DNA from: Gonocerus acuteangulatus
Taxonomy: Eukaryota; Arthropoda; Insecta; Hemiptera; Coreidae
Length of the DNA: 64,000 bases
Assembly (NCBI GenBank): GCA_946811695.1
Contig: OX328126.1
Coordinates: 86,933,536 to 86,997,535 of the forward strand
Direction: 5' to 3'
Both the position numbers and the translations under genes were made by a program. Shown piece by piece: positions 11,325 through 22,028 of this stretch (positions are counted from its first letter, which is position 1; the number at the start of each line of letters is the position of its first letter). The notes beneath the pieces were generated by a model. The model was not told where the DNA came from, did no database searches, and saw only the letters and a program-made list of their open reading frames with translations.

Positions 11325-12003
11325 GTATACATTTGTTACGTAGTCGTTAATTTATTTTGGATTCGTTTATATTTTGTTGACTTCTTTTAAACCTAATAAA
11401 TTAATAACTGTTAATGTGAATATGTAACAAGGGAGATTGAATGTGAAAAAAAAAAAAAAAAAAATCAGGAGGATGTGATGAAAATTTCGTGTGGTTGTTC
11501 TGCACGGTAGGGCGCTGAGGACCATGAGTTTTTTTCGCTCACGAATACATCAAACAAAACAAACTATTAATTTTTATTTCAAATGAGTTTAACTTTTGTT
11601 TTAATTTTTATTATTGGGAAATCAGCAAAAGGTTCCAAATAAGGTTTTCTTTATTTTTTCTTAGGATAATACACATTAATGGTTCCTCTCGTGATAAGAG
11701 ATTAATTAAACTTTAATTATTGAACTGTATCTCATTATTTCTTAAACTACACTAAAAATATATCCATGTTTTTATTCTCAAAATACAAAATCTTTTTTTT
11801 CTTAAAAAAAAATGAAAAAACTTATACTAGAATTTTTTTTACAGAGTATTATTATAAAAAATTTCCAAACAATTCTTATCGAGGAAATATTTATAAGAAA
11901 AATTATTTCATAACAGTTATTCGTTAATTTAATAAATATATTTTATGAAGAAATTTGTTTCTCCTCATTTTTAGGAAACATTTAATTTTTATTTCGGTCC
12001 ATG
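10977..12003. mobile_element. AT-rich repeat related to 27900-28703
   Basis: The interval opens with AAGGACCGAAAATAAT and closes with TTTATTTCGGTCCAT, inverted relative to each other. The right half (about 11560-12003) is a direct match to 27910-28703 and shares TTCTTAAACTACA and AAATATATCCATGTTTTTA. Two (TA)n tracts (about 11105-11149 and 11279-11321) lie inside. I could not read a target duplication, so the left boundary is tentative. Confidence 0.5.
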
Positions 12004-12060
12004 GGTTTTTTACTAAAGATCAAAACCTACCAATAAATTCTTCTATTATTTTACTAATGG

Positions 12061-12114
12061 TACTAGGGATATGAACGGTACCGCCCTAAGATGACGCAGT
12101 TCCTGCAAGTTGGA
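12061..12114 (-). mobile_element. HINE-like family 1, 5' end fragment
   Basis: A reversed copy of the family 1 5' end (GATGACGCAGTTCCTGCAAG on the + strand), with the neighbouring CTAGGGATATGAACGG. It is one of several isolated 5' ends in the window. Confidence 0.65.
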
Positions 12115-12254
12115 TTTTTTTTTTGCCTTAAAATTATGCATAACGTAATGTAAATATATAGACAATAAGGTAATAAATTGCAAAAAACGCATATTTCATT
12201 TTCAATCTATACTGATTGCTGTTGGACTGATGGACGGCAAACTCTCGAATCTAA

Positions 12255-13196
12255 GTTCTCCCAGTGGAAGGGGAAGTACCCACTGTCAATGGGATCAATG
12301 TTTATACGGACGGCTCTAAGACTTTATATAGAGCAGGAGCAGGGGTCTGGAGTGGGGGAGAGGGTGGCTTAAGGCTACAAATTTCCCTTGGAAAAACCTC
12401 AACTGTTTTCCAGGTGGAGATATACGCCATCCTAGCGGCGGCCCAAAGAATGAGTGAGAAGGGAGCCTTTGGGAAGAAGATAAACATCCTTAAGGACAGT
12501 CAGGCTGCATGCAAAGCACTGAGGAGTCAGGAGATTAACTCTAGAGTGGTTGACGATTGTCAGTCAAGACTTAATCGGTTGGCAATGAACAATAAGGTTG
12601 TCATTTATTGGGTACCAGGACACAGAGGCATCCCAGGTAATGAGAGGGCAGACAGGCTGGCAGGGTCAGGAGCGGAAGTGACGCCTGTGGGTCCAATGCC
12701 TTTTGTGGGATTATCAATGGCCTGTGCCAAGGAAGCAATAGCGGCAAAAGCCAGAAAGGATTTTGGAAAATTATGGGAGGGCCAGAAAATAGCCCATACG
12801 AAGTCCTTTATAGATTTTAACAAACTTGGTAAAAAGGACATTTTTCTGGATATGACCAGAAAAGATCTGGGGGAGACGGTCGCAACGGTCTCAGGTCATT
12901 GTACTATGAATAAGCATATGTACGTTATGAAGATGAAGTCTTCTCCGGTATGTAGGTGGTGCAAGGACAAGGAGGAGAGACCCAACCATGTTACATTTGA
13001 GTGTGTAGCATTGGAAAGGTGGCGATTCATGCATTTTGGCAGCCTTGGAGAGGATGAGATCAGGAGGTCGGCTGAAATCTGGCATTATCTGAGATTTATC
13101 AGGAGCTTCAGAGAAGCCTACGCAGGCACACAGGACTCGCACAATAGGACAACGGCCGAGGTGCACCTCGCGCTTGCGGGGGTTATTGAGTCCTAA
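12255..13196 (+). pseudogene. R1-like retrotransposon RNase H and C-terminal zinc knuckle
   Basis: An open frame of about 310 codons, with no ATG at its start and a stop just upstream, so it is 5'-truncated. The RNase H fold has all its acidic positions: VYTDGSK (Asp), VFQVEIYAIL (Glu), LKDSQAA (Asp) and NERADRLAGSGA (Asp), plus VIYWVPGHRG. It is followed by GHCTMNKHMYVM and a Cys/His knuckle, CRWCKDKEERPNHV..EC, typical of the C-terminus of R1/LOA-type ORF2. The stop codon runs into TAATCTAATCTAACC, probably the element's 3' end. The frame is unbroken, so insertion is probably recent, but reverse transcriptase and endonuclease are missing. A nuclear function as host RNase H is unlikely. Confidence 0.88.
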
Positions 13197-13513
13197 TCTA
13201 ATCTAACCAATGTCAAAAGGTCGAATCTGCCCACTGTGTGACAGTTCAAAAGCAAAGTAATGAATACAAGTTTTTTCACTCTGGAAAGGGGGGATTTTCA
13301 CTTTTGATGCTTTGCATTTGTATCGACTATATATACACAATGTAAATATATAGACAATACGGTGTTATAATGTTATATAGTAATATAAACAAAATGTAAG
13401 GTGTACATCATGGCCGTGTATAGGAAATAATTTCGGGAAGGCTGGGGAAATTTAGGGGGGGGGGGGCTGGAAGCATTTGGGGGTTATAATAAACAATGTT
13501 AAACTAAAAAAAT
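13197..13513. other. Repeat-derived spacer with G-rich end
   Basis: Near 13413-13470 lies GTGTATAGGAAATAATTTCG followed by a long G run. It matches the left end of the hAT-like MITE at 19665 and a fragment near 60006. No gene. Confidence 0.5.
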
Positions 13514-13771
13514 CTTAATTAAAGCTAGGTAGGTTAATTAAAGCTAGGTAGGTTAATTAAAGCTAGGTAGGTTAATTAAAGCTAGGTAGGTTAATTAAAG
13601 CTAGGTAGGTTAATTAAAGCTAGGTAGGTTAATTAAAGCTAGGTAGGTTAATTAAAGCTAGGTAGGTTAATTAAAGCTAGGTAGGTTAATTAAAGCTAGG
13701 TAGGTTAATTAAAGCTAGGTAGGTTAATTAAAGCTAGGTAGGTTAATTAAAGCTAGGTAGGTTAATTAAAG
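13514..13771. repeat. 20-bp minisatellite, ~13 copies
   Basis: Nearly identical tandem copies of TTAATTAAAGCTAGGTAGGT, which suggests recent expansion. The unit includes TTAATTAA. Confidence 0.98.
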
Positions 13772-13804
13772 TAACAAACTAATAAAGAAATAAAATAGTG
13801 GGAA

Positions 13805-13952
13805 GATAATTTATATTTACAACACTTTACTTATTTACAATGATGTTAAAAAAAATAAAAATAAAAATAAAAATAAGGAAAGTGGCATACATATCAGTTT
13901 TACAAAAACGCAAGAATATATTTTAGAAGAAACTATATAAATGTATAAAAAG
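13805..13952. repeat. Direct repeat, left copy (pairs with 15506-15619)
   Basis: The segment from CTTATTTACAATGATGTT to ATGTATAAAAAG recurs at 15506-15619 with a handful of differences and a shorter AAAATA run. The left copy is interrupted at its right end by a HINE-like 5' end (TCCGACTCGC at 13953). The right copy continues uninterrupted as AAAAAGTGTAAATATTC. Confidence 0.88.
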
Positions 13953-14060
13953 TCCGACTCGCAGGAACTGCATCATCATAGCGCGGTTCCATTCATATCC
14001 CTAGTGTCATTTTGTATACTTAGGTTAGAAACAGTTATTACTTTGTTTAGATCATTCTTA
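13953..14060 (+). mobile_element. HINE-like family 1, 5' end fragment
   Basis: Starts TCCGACTCGCAGGAACTGCA and continues with GCGCGGTTCCATTCATATCC and CTAGTGTCATTT, as in the copies at 31855, 34003, 35605 and 51784. Its 3' end is not present. The sequence breaks off before the CACAGTG element at 14144. Confidence 0.75.
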
Positions 14061-14143
14061 ATGTAAACACATATTCCAAAGAAAAGCAAGATTGTCGGCA
14101 AGGCACAAGAAACTATTCTAAGCAGAAATTACTCTTTCCGCCG

Positions 14144-15161
14144 CACAGTGGTCAAAGAGCGCTCAAAACATGATTTTTTGAAGTATTTTCTCCGAACACA
14201 TTCGCCTTAAATATATGTTAAATACCTCGTGAGAGTGCCATTTCTTGAGTTTTAGGTCCCCACCGTTGATTGGAGGACGGTGGTTAATCATTAAAGTACT
14301 AGAAAATTTCCCGAATTCTCATGTACCAAAATCGTTTCTTCAACTTTAGTTGTTCAGACCAATGAGGTTGACGTATGTTTTTTTTTGTTGTTTTAGTGGG
14401 ATGTTCGAAGGACAAAAAAATCATTTTTTTACTTTTCGAATCGTCTTCATGGACGGGGATACTGGAAAAGTAAAAATATTACAAGTATCAAATTTCGTTT
14501 TGTCTTATAGTTTTTGCGTCTCTCTGCGTCCCTCTAATTTCGGGCTTAAATTTTCTGTGGGCATGTATAGAAAGAGTCCAGACTGAAATTAGCTGGATAA
14601 TTCTGCCTACTTCGGTGCTAGAGGTGAACGAACTCGGTAAATAACGAACAGACAGTCGCGCGTTATCTTTATGTAAACATTGGAATTAAATCCAAGACTC
14701 ATTTGTTTTGCAGTACTCAAGTTAGTGTTGACTGCAAAAAATGTCTGAGGTGATCCGAGTGAAAAATCATGTCCTAGTTGAAATATTGTTGAATTCAAAC
14801 GACAAAAGTGTGCTTTCGGTATGCGAGTATTTGACAGATCAATTTCCAATAGCTGATGAGCATATTTCGTTGCTCCAACGGAAATTATCTCAAACTGTTG
14901 AGCTGAAATTAAAAAATAATGGGCTGAGATAAGAGCAGATGTATTTTTTGAAGAAAAAAACGGCTTTAATGGGCTCTACCATCACCTGAGCCCAGCCGAG
15001 TGCAGTTCAAAGGTGGGGGCCGACCGCAAAAATATTTGTCATGTTATTGATTTATCAATAACATTATTGTGGCTATAAGACTGGTAATTGTGCACAATTT
15101 CAAGTTTCTAACTAAACAACAGCAAAAGTTATTGAGTTTTGAGCGCTTTTTGACCACTGTG
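14144..15161. mobile_element. Transib-like element with CACAGTG ends and CGCCG duplication
   Basis: The termini are inverted CACAGTGGTCAAA, continuing with (A/G)AGCGCTCAAAAC for about 27 bp. Exact 5-bp duplications CGCCG lie at 14139-14143 and 15162-15166. CACA(A/G)TG ends and a 5-bp GC-rich duplication, preferring CGNCG, characterise Transib transposons, the relatives of RAG1. The 1018-bp interior holds a 63-codon frame (14741-14932, starting MSEVIRVKNHVLVE) of unknown origin and no recognisable transposase, so this is probably nonautonomous. The superfamily call rests on ends and duplication alone. A CMC-type element with related ends is the main alternative. Confidence 0.72.
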
Positions 15162-16923
15162 CGCCGTCCAAAGTTTCGCTCTACGAAGACTCTACTACGA
15201 ATATGTTTCTAATTTACTTAACTTGCTTTACTAACATATCCATTTTAGTGTTAAATGCAATTAAAAATACTAAACTACTAAATGCAATTAAACAAAACAA
15301 ATTTTTTTTAATGAACTACGCCACATATAACCACAAAATATAATTATATTTCTACTATAGCATTTGGCTGCTTGACTTCCTCCAGTTGAAGTAGCTGTCA
15401 GCTCTCCTAGGATGCATCTTGATTAATGATGTGCAATAAAAACCTACCTGAAGGTACCTGCCTGGTACCTCGACCCGGGCAGATGTCGGACTCTACACGA
15501 AGAATGTTACTTATTTACAATGATGTTTAAAAAAAAATTAAGGAAAGCGGTATACATATCAGTTTTACAAAAAACGCAAGAATATATTTTAGAAGAAACT
15601 ACATAAATGTATAAAAAGTGTAAATATTCGACGGTAGAATTGTTTGTTGAATCTATTGAGTTATACATTCTGCTGATAAGAGAGGCGGGTGTTGTGATAG
15701 GGGAATGCGCGGGAAATGAGCTGTTTGCCGGTATATAGCTACCTGATTTCCATCCCATTATTCATGGATCTAGCTAGGAATGCAACGGCCTATCTGATGC
15801 TTGCAGTGGCGGCACTATGCTCCGACAGCCGCTACACATCCCTGATTTATACCTTCCCATGTATCTTGTCAATCTAACGGGAACTACTCCACGCAGATAC
15901 ACACTCACAGACAAACGTGTGTATATATACATATAAATTCACGTTTAAATGTAATCCAATTTGAACCATTATTTTTTTAATCTATGGGTTCTGGAACATG
16001 AAGTCTTTGCACTCTTTACTTCCCCACGAAATGGTCGGATTTTGATTAAATTTGGCAAAAAAATACTTTGTCTGATAAAAAGTTGAATTAGTTAAAGAGA
16101 AAAACCCGTCCACTGGAACATCCAAGGTCCAAACCTTAAGGCAAAACTATACAGTCATTGCCCTGAGATTTAAACTGAACTTTTATAGCCAAATTTACTT
16201 TAAAAATCATATGAAAAGTTTATCCTGACACAAAAATGTTAGCATTAAGATTTTTTGGTAATTGAATCCATCGTCCCGACCATGTCAAACTATCGAATAT
16301 AAAAATTATCGTTTTTCAGATTCGATACTTTGCTGTTGGATTGTAAACGATACGGCTTGTCGCAAATTGTTAGAACTCTAACCATTTAGAATTTCCTTTA
16401 ATCCGTTAAATGAAACATCGAATAAGACCATTTTTCAATATATTACTTCGTCAATGGATAGAATATGTTCGTTCACTAGTTTGCTCCATTTTCATACTCG
16501 ATAGTTTGACATGGTAGGGACAATGTATTTGTTAACCGAAGAATCGCTATCCTGCAACACATTTTTGTGTTATGAGTCTTGCAGGTGCACGTTTTATAGG
16601 TATATTAACGTAAAAATAGCCATGTTTCAGTTCAAATATCAAGGCAGGAGGTGGTCAGTTTGGCCTCAAGGTTTAGACTGAACGGATCTAGCACACACAA
16701 GATAAGTTGAAAAACCTCAAGTCAGGGACTGCACAGTCCAGTTGTTACGAGCTGGTTATATGTCTAGCCGGATTATTCTTATACATAGGGAACGGATGTT
16801 TTTGTATTTACATATTTTTTCTGATTCTTAAATCGTATGTGTTGATAAAATTCGCACGTTTTAAGTGATTTTGAAGCATTTAAACAGGTTTTTATTTTAC
16901 ATATTTTTTCAAAAATCCATATT
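15162..16923. other. Intronic sequence between two transposons
   Basis: Holds the second copy of the 13805 direct repeat (15506-15619). The rest is not recognised. Two diverged segments share TCAAACTATCGAATAT and ATACTCGATAGTTTGACATG (about 16285 and 16494), which are mutually inverted and suggest an old inverted-repeat element. Confidence 0.45.
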
Positions 16924-19664
16924 TTAGCGCGGTTCCTCCCTCCCCCATAGGGAGGAACCCCGCTTATAAGGTTGATACAATGAAACAATCCGGAAGTGCC
17001 GACTAGAAAATTTTGCGTTTCAGAACCCCTAAAAACCGAAAATAGCGGTGGTTCAAATTTGTATATATATTTGTCTGTTCGCTCATTTCTGGCTTCCCTA
17101 ATGGTCCGATTGTGATGAAATTTGGTACAAAAATCCGTCGTCCAATTTGAAAGGTCAAGTTCGTTAACCAGCAGAATCCGCCCACTGGAAGATGGCGTTT
17201 GGGGCGAAATTCGCGCAAAAAAAATCGTAACGCTTACGTTTTTGACTTCATAAGCTTGTAAGTACTCGTTTTATAGGCTTCTTGGGCAAGGAACACGAAT
17301 GAAACCATTTTCAAGGCGATAGCTTTAACTGTTTTCGAAAAAATTGGAAAAATAGTTTTCGAATACCGTTTTTGGTTTGGGTACTTAGAATCATGGGATT
17401 CAGTTGAAACATGTTCTGCATATTCTACGTTCATTAAAACTAATATGTTAAAATTTTTGTTACGTTTGGAGTTTAGGAAGGGTTAGAATAAAATATTTTA
17501 TTAACAGACATAAAAAGTTTTGGTAACTTTGTATACTTTCCTTAATATTTCGAAAAAGGTTGAGAATATTGGCAAACGGAGAGTTACCATACGAAAGCTT
17601 ACTAAATGCTCTACAAAAATGGCTCTGATGAAAGTTTTGATTAGGCGATGTCAATCGGAGAAATAAATGCTTAAAACTTTAAAGTAATTGATTTCGCTTA
17701 TTCGAACTGTTTTTTTGTCTTTGATTTTGGTACTTAGAATTATGGGATTCAGTTGAAACATTTTCTGCATGTTCTACTTTCATAAAAACTAATATGTTAA
17801 AATTTTGGTTACGTTTGCAGTTAAGGAAGGATTAGAATAAAATATTTTATTAACTGACATGAAATGTTTTGGGAGCTTCGTATACATTCCCTAATATCTC
17901 CAAAACGGTTAGGAATATTGGCAAACGGAGGATTACCATGCGAAAGCTTGCTAAATGTTCTACAAATAGGATTCTGAAACAATTTTTGATTAGGCTTTGT
18001 CAATCGGAGAAATAAGTGCTTAAACATTGAAGTAATTGATTTCGTTTATTGGAACGGTTCTTTTTGTTTGTTTTTATTCTTTGTTGTTTTTTCATTGCTT
18101 ATAGTTGGATAATGTATTTGACAATAAAACAGATTAATTAAAATAAGAAAAACAATTCATTGTTAAAAATATATCAGGCTGTACCGTATGAAATGTCAGT
18201 TTTGGATTTGCCGATTTCCTTTAAATGTCTTGAAACTGTCGAGGCTCCTTCTCCGAGTTCTTTGGCATATTCCCTAGTGTTTTCAAGTGCTTATAGTAGT
18301 CAAATGTATTTGCCAATAAAACAGGATACGTATAATTAGAAACGATATTTTATTTTTGCGCAATCTTCGGATTCTCAGATGCCGTATGAATATCTATTAG
18401 GCCCCCTTCGTATATTTTCCTTAATATCTCGAAAAGGGTTAGGAAATCGTGGCAAGAGAAATATAACAGTTCGAAAGCTTACTGAATTCTCCACAAAAAA
18501 TGTTTTGAAGAAATGTTTGATGGAGTTTCGTTTATTTAAACGGATCTATTTGTGTGTTTCCCGCAGTTTTTGTTTTCACTTCTCGTTATTTTTGTACTTG
18601 CTTATAGCAGTCAAATATATTTGTCAGTAAACAGGATACGTATAATTAGAATCAATATTTTGTTTGTTAGAATTCGAAGATGCCGTATGAATATCTAGAT
18701 TACAGTACTGGTGTTGATTTGTTCTAAGTATTCCCTATTTTTATCTGTTGCCCATAGTTTTTTATTGTTAGTAGTTTTTTCTTATTTATTATAGAATATA
18801 AATCTATTTGGCTATAAAACTGGATACGTAAAATTAGTAACAATATTTACGAGATTTCTGAGCGAAATGCCTTTAAGATTTTCTACCACCACGAACGGCG
18901 TTTTTCCTCTATTTTTATCCACTAGATAGGCTTTATTTGGCATATTATTCTATATATGTTTTATTCAGCAGGGGATTCTGATGAAATGTCGTGTTTTTTT
19001 CTGTGGATTTTAATTACGATGTGTCTAAGATTGGGTAACATTAGCGAGTCTATATAGTTAAGAACCGACGACGGAGGTTGACTTCTTGCTATGATTTAGT
19101 CTACATATGTACATTAAGTCCTAAATCCAAAAAATAAATTTCACAACGGTTAGATACTATGAGCGAATAGAGAGTGGGTTCAGTGCCCGTACAAACATAA
19201 GGTCCGCAGGAAATTTACCTGTTAAGAGTTAATCCTCAAGAGCTGTAAATATACCCCAGGTATCTGCCGACACAAATACAAAGCCTAGGCGGAGAGCACC
19301 CCAAAAACACAGATCCAAACATAGGTTATATACTAAATATTCATAAAGACTACTTAGTTGTAACCCGATTCATCAATTAGCAATCAATAGTTTTCAACAC
19401 AGGTTATATACTAAATATTGATAAAAAGTATTTAAGTAGAAAAAAAAAAAGATTCATCAAGACTTGTTTTTGGTCCATTTGTATCTACTCCATAGACTTA
19501 ATTAGGTATATTATTCTATATATTGACTCGTTATTCGTCAAGACTTGTTATTTGTCCTTCTGTATCTACTAGATAGGCTTTATTCGGCATATTATTCTAT
19601 ATAGGCTTTATTAGGCAGGGTATTCTACTCTATGTTTCGTGTACTTGTTCTTGATCCTTCTGTA

Positions 19665-20121
19665 CATGGGCGTATATAGAAAACAATTTCGGGTGGGGCT
19701 GGGAAAATTTAGGGGGAGGGGGTTGAGACCATTTCCAGGGTATGGAATATTAAATATTTAGAACTTGGATTAGTTTTAGGCAACTAAAACTTTTTTACGG
19801 CTCATCGACAAATCTTGGCCATTAGCGCCGGGCCTCCAGGGTGCAACCAGGAATTTTCTCAGCGAGCCCTGAGATGAGAAAATTCCTGTCGCCGGTGGGG
19901 ATCGAACCCACCATCTCCCGCTTATGAATCCAGCGCGCTAGCCACTAGACCACGGGAAACCCCCCTAAAACGCTATTAAACGTAAAATAAAATATGTTTT
20001 ATGAACTAAGGGATCGTATTTAATTTATTTTTAAGGGTTTTACGACAAGTTTTTATCATCAATTCAAAATTTCGGGAGGGGCTGCAGCGCCCTCAGCCCC
20101 CCCCCCTCATATCCGCCCATG
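19665..20121. mobile_element. MITE with CATGGGCG ends and 8-bp duplication
   Basis: The inverted ends are CATGGGCGTATATAG and CTCATATCCGCCCATG. Exact 8-bp target duplications CTTCTGTA lie at 19657-19664 and 20122-20129. The empty site is visible in the sister HINE copy near 52065. An 8-bp duplication suggests hAT. The interior has G-rich and C-rich blocks next to the ends and is itself split by a SINE at 19791-19964. Confidence 0.85.
19791..19964 (-). mobile_element. tRNA-derived SINE
   Basis: Minus-strand SINE of the same family as 132-330, with A box (GTGGTCTAGTGGCTAGCGC) and B box (GGTTCGATCCCC). It has a short A tail and is flanked by CTAAAAC duplications at 19784-19790 and 19965-19971. 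It inserted into the MITE at 19665-20121. Confidence 0.9.
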
Positions 20122-20292
20122 CTTCTGTATCCACTAGAAAGGCTTTATTAGGCATATTTTGTATTGATTTATAGAGCTTTGCTTTAGAAAAAGAGCCGGA
20201 TTGTGTAATTTCCGCTTCTGTGTATAAGTTAGCTATTGTCGGTCTCCCTGATGCCTTAATATCACTTTTATTCGAGATGAAGTTCCAGGTTA

Positions 20293-20727
20293 TTGCTGTC
20301 ACTCGCTAATGTGGAGCAGAGGCGATGGACAGAATCTTGTAAATCTTCTCAGTATCATCTGCTTTATAAATCGTTAGTCCACACTGATGCAGCCGTTTCC
20401 TACATGTCAGATGACAGGTCCCTCTATGCAGTCCGTCTAATCAAGAAGGCTAGGACAGAGATGCTGCATCTAAACAGTAGGCCATGGCGAACAGACGGGC
20501 GTGGTCACTGCTCCATGTGCAATCTCAAGGAGGAGGAAGACACTCTGCATTTTCTCGCGAGATGTCCGATAATGAAGGAATTCAGGAGGGCGCACTACGG
20601 AAAGGACCTACTCACCCTTGAAGAAGTCAAGCAGATTCTGAACGGAAACAACTGGGATACCTCATATAAATATTTAAAAAATATATGGAAATATCGACAG
20701 TTTTTAATTTTTCAATTTAATTATTGA
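20293..20727 (+). pseudogene. C-terminus of non-LTR ORF2 with Cys/His knuckle
   Basis: A 144-codon frame at the 5'-truncated end of the insert. A knuckle, CSMCNLKEEEDTLHFLARCP, is followed by FRRAHYGKD. This C..C.....D..HFL..CP..R pattern is typical of the C-terminal region of many non-LTR ORF2 proteins. The frame stops directly before the (AT)n-rich 3' UTR. Reverse transcriptase and endonuclease were lost by 5' truncation, so it cannot be autonomous. Confidence 0.8.
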
Positions 20728-20742
20728 TTTATAAGTTGTTTA

Positions 20743-20743
20743 T

Positions 20744-20806
<63 letters not shown>
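20743..20806. repeat. (AT)n microsatellite
   Basis: About 32 AT dinucleotides in the 3' UTR of the non-LTR fragment. A second (TA)n tract lies at about 21105-21144. Confidence 0.97.
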
Positions 20807-20808
<2 letters not shown>

Positions 20809-21101
20809 TCTCAGTCTATTTTATTATGACTGTATTTATTAATTATTATTTCATTTTATGTTTTATTATTTATTTTAATTTTTCTTTTTCTTCTTTTATC
20901 CATAGCCATCTTAAGTGGTATCCATAACTTGCAAAATGTATATTTTTATTTTATGAAATTAAGTTATGTATATAGGTATGCACTCTGGCTGATGGACAAT
21001 GTCCAAGCCTAAGTAAATTGTTTTATTATTTGTGTGTGTGTGTTTAACGGCGCATCTACAACTTGGCCATTAGCGCCATTTTATTATTCTCTTTTTATAT
21101 T

Positions 21102-21148
<47 letters not shown>

Positions 21149-21339
21149 GTATGAAATAATAAATTTACATTCATTCATTCATTCATTCATATCACTTTTA
21201 TTCGAGATGTTCGAGAGGATTTTGACAATTTTCACGAGATATATAAAAAAAATAACTTTATTTCTTTTCTAAGCTTATTAAATGACACTAGGGACATGAA
21301 CGGAACCGCGCTAAGATGATGCAGTTCCTGCGAGTCGGA

Positions 21340-21952
21340 CTTTTTTACATATTCTGCCATAAATACTTATTTTTTTACATATTTTGATATTCTTTTTATA
21401 TTTTAATAGGACAATATAGAGGAAACCAAGAAGCTTTCCCGGCGCTCTTGGTCTAGGAGCAGATGCGTTTTAAAAAGAAATATTAAACAATTTATTGTTT
21501 AACAATTGTATTATCCCTTTAGTCTACTCTCTAAAACAAATGAACTAGTGAAAGAATCATGTCTATATTATTTTCCAAACTCGAGATATAAAATAAAGAA
21601 TTTTCAGCCTATTATATTTTGTCTTAGCTCTTAAGGCGCATTGGAAGAAACACCCGGACACGTGTCGACAATTTTTTGGTGCAAAATCACCAGGAAATAA
21701 ATGTGGCTGATCGGTTACCCCACCACTGTATAATCCCCTTATGAGATCAGACGTCATTTCACGTTTGACAATTAAAAATGTATGTTGTTGCAAACAATTT
21801 TACAAAATAATGTTCACTTCTTTTTTCACCTTTTAAAATGAGTTCCCAATTTCTATTTATGCTTTTTTTTTAATATGTTACCTATACAGTTTTAGTCATT
21901 CTTTTCTTTCCATTTATAATAAAGTTTGTAATAATTATTTATGGGGGTCTTC
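21340..21952. other. Intronic sequence, nothing recognised
   Basis: AT-rich. A 76-codon frame on the minus strand (21563-21793) shows no known motif. The segment starts just outside the 5' end of HINE copy a. Confidence 0.4.
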
Positions 21953-22028
21953 CGTGGTCTAGTGGATAGCGCCTTATATCGGCGCTAATGGCCCAGATTT
22001 GTCGATGCGCCGTTAAAAAAAAAAAAAA
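21953..22028 (+). mobile_element. Internally deleted SINE
   Basis: Starts GGGGGTCTTCCGTGGTCTAG and jumps from the A-box region (GATAGCGCCTTATATCGG) to the tail (GGCGCTAATGGCCCAGATTT), losing the B box. It ends in an A run. Same family as 132-330. Confidence 0.85.

Larger units (their letters stand above)
20280..21188 (+). mobile_element. 5'-truncated non-LTR retrotransposon with 21-bp duplication
   Basis: Flanked by an exact 21-bp target duplication (20259-20279 and 21189-21209, starting ATATCACTTTTATTCG). The copy keeps only the end of ORF2 (20293-20727), an AT-microsatellite-rich 3' UTR and an (ATTC)n tail at about 21170-21188. A fragment near 21046 shares AACGGCGCATCTACAACTTG with the SINE tails, so the SINEs and this LINE may share a 3' end. 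Inserted into HINE copy a. Confidence 0.88.
16924..21339 (-). mobile_element. HINE-like family 1, copy a, with nested insertions
   Basis: On the minus strand it opens TCCGACTCGCAGGAACTGCA (21339 downward) and closes with a hairpin, GGTTCCTCCCT ... AGGGAGGAACC, then GCGCTAA at 16924. It is colinear with the + strand copy at 51784-54322. It is lengthened by later insertions: a hAT-like MITE (19665-20121) that itself carries a SINE, and a non-LTR fragment (20280-21188). A ~290-bp internal segment (about 17440-17740) is tandemly duplicated. It contains TAAGCGGGG and CGGAAGTGCCGACTAG near the 3' end, as all copies do. No protein is encoded. Confidence 0.75.

Noticed and set aside
12062..14005. A 1.9-kb TIR element enclosing the RNase H ORF, bounded by CTAGGGATATGAACGG-type inverted sequences
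   Set aside because: Both boundaries are HINE-like 5' ends facing opposite ways, and the interval contains an unrelated minisatellite and retrotransposon tail. Two independent fragments explain it better.
14741..14932. 63-codon frame as a Transib transposase or RAG1 fragment
   Set aside because: It shows no DDE-type catalytic context or zinc-binding residues and is too short to assign.
20724..20927. Tyr-Ile repeat frames here and at 10158, 21063, 32739, 35006, 42800 and 48061
   Set aside because: All are translations of (AT)n or (TA)n microsatellites.
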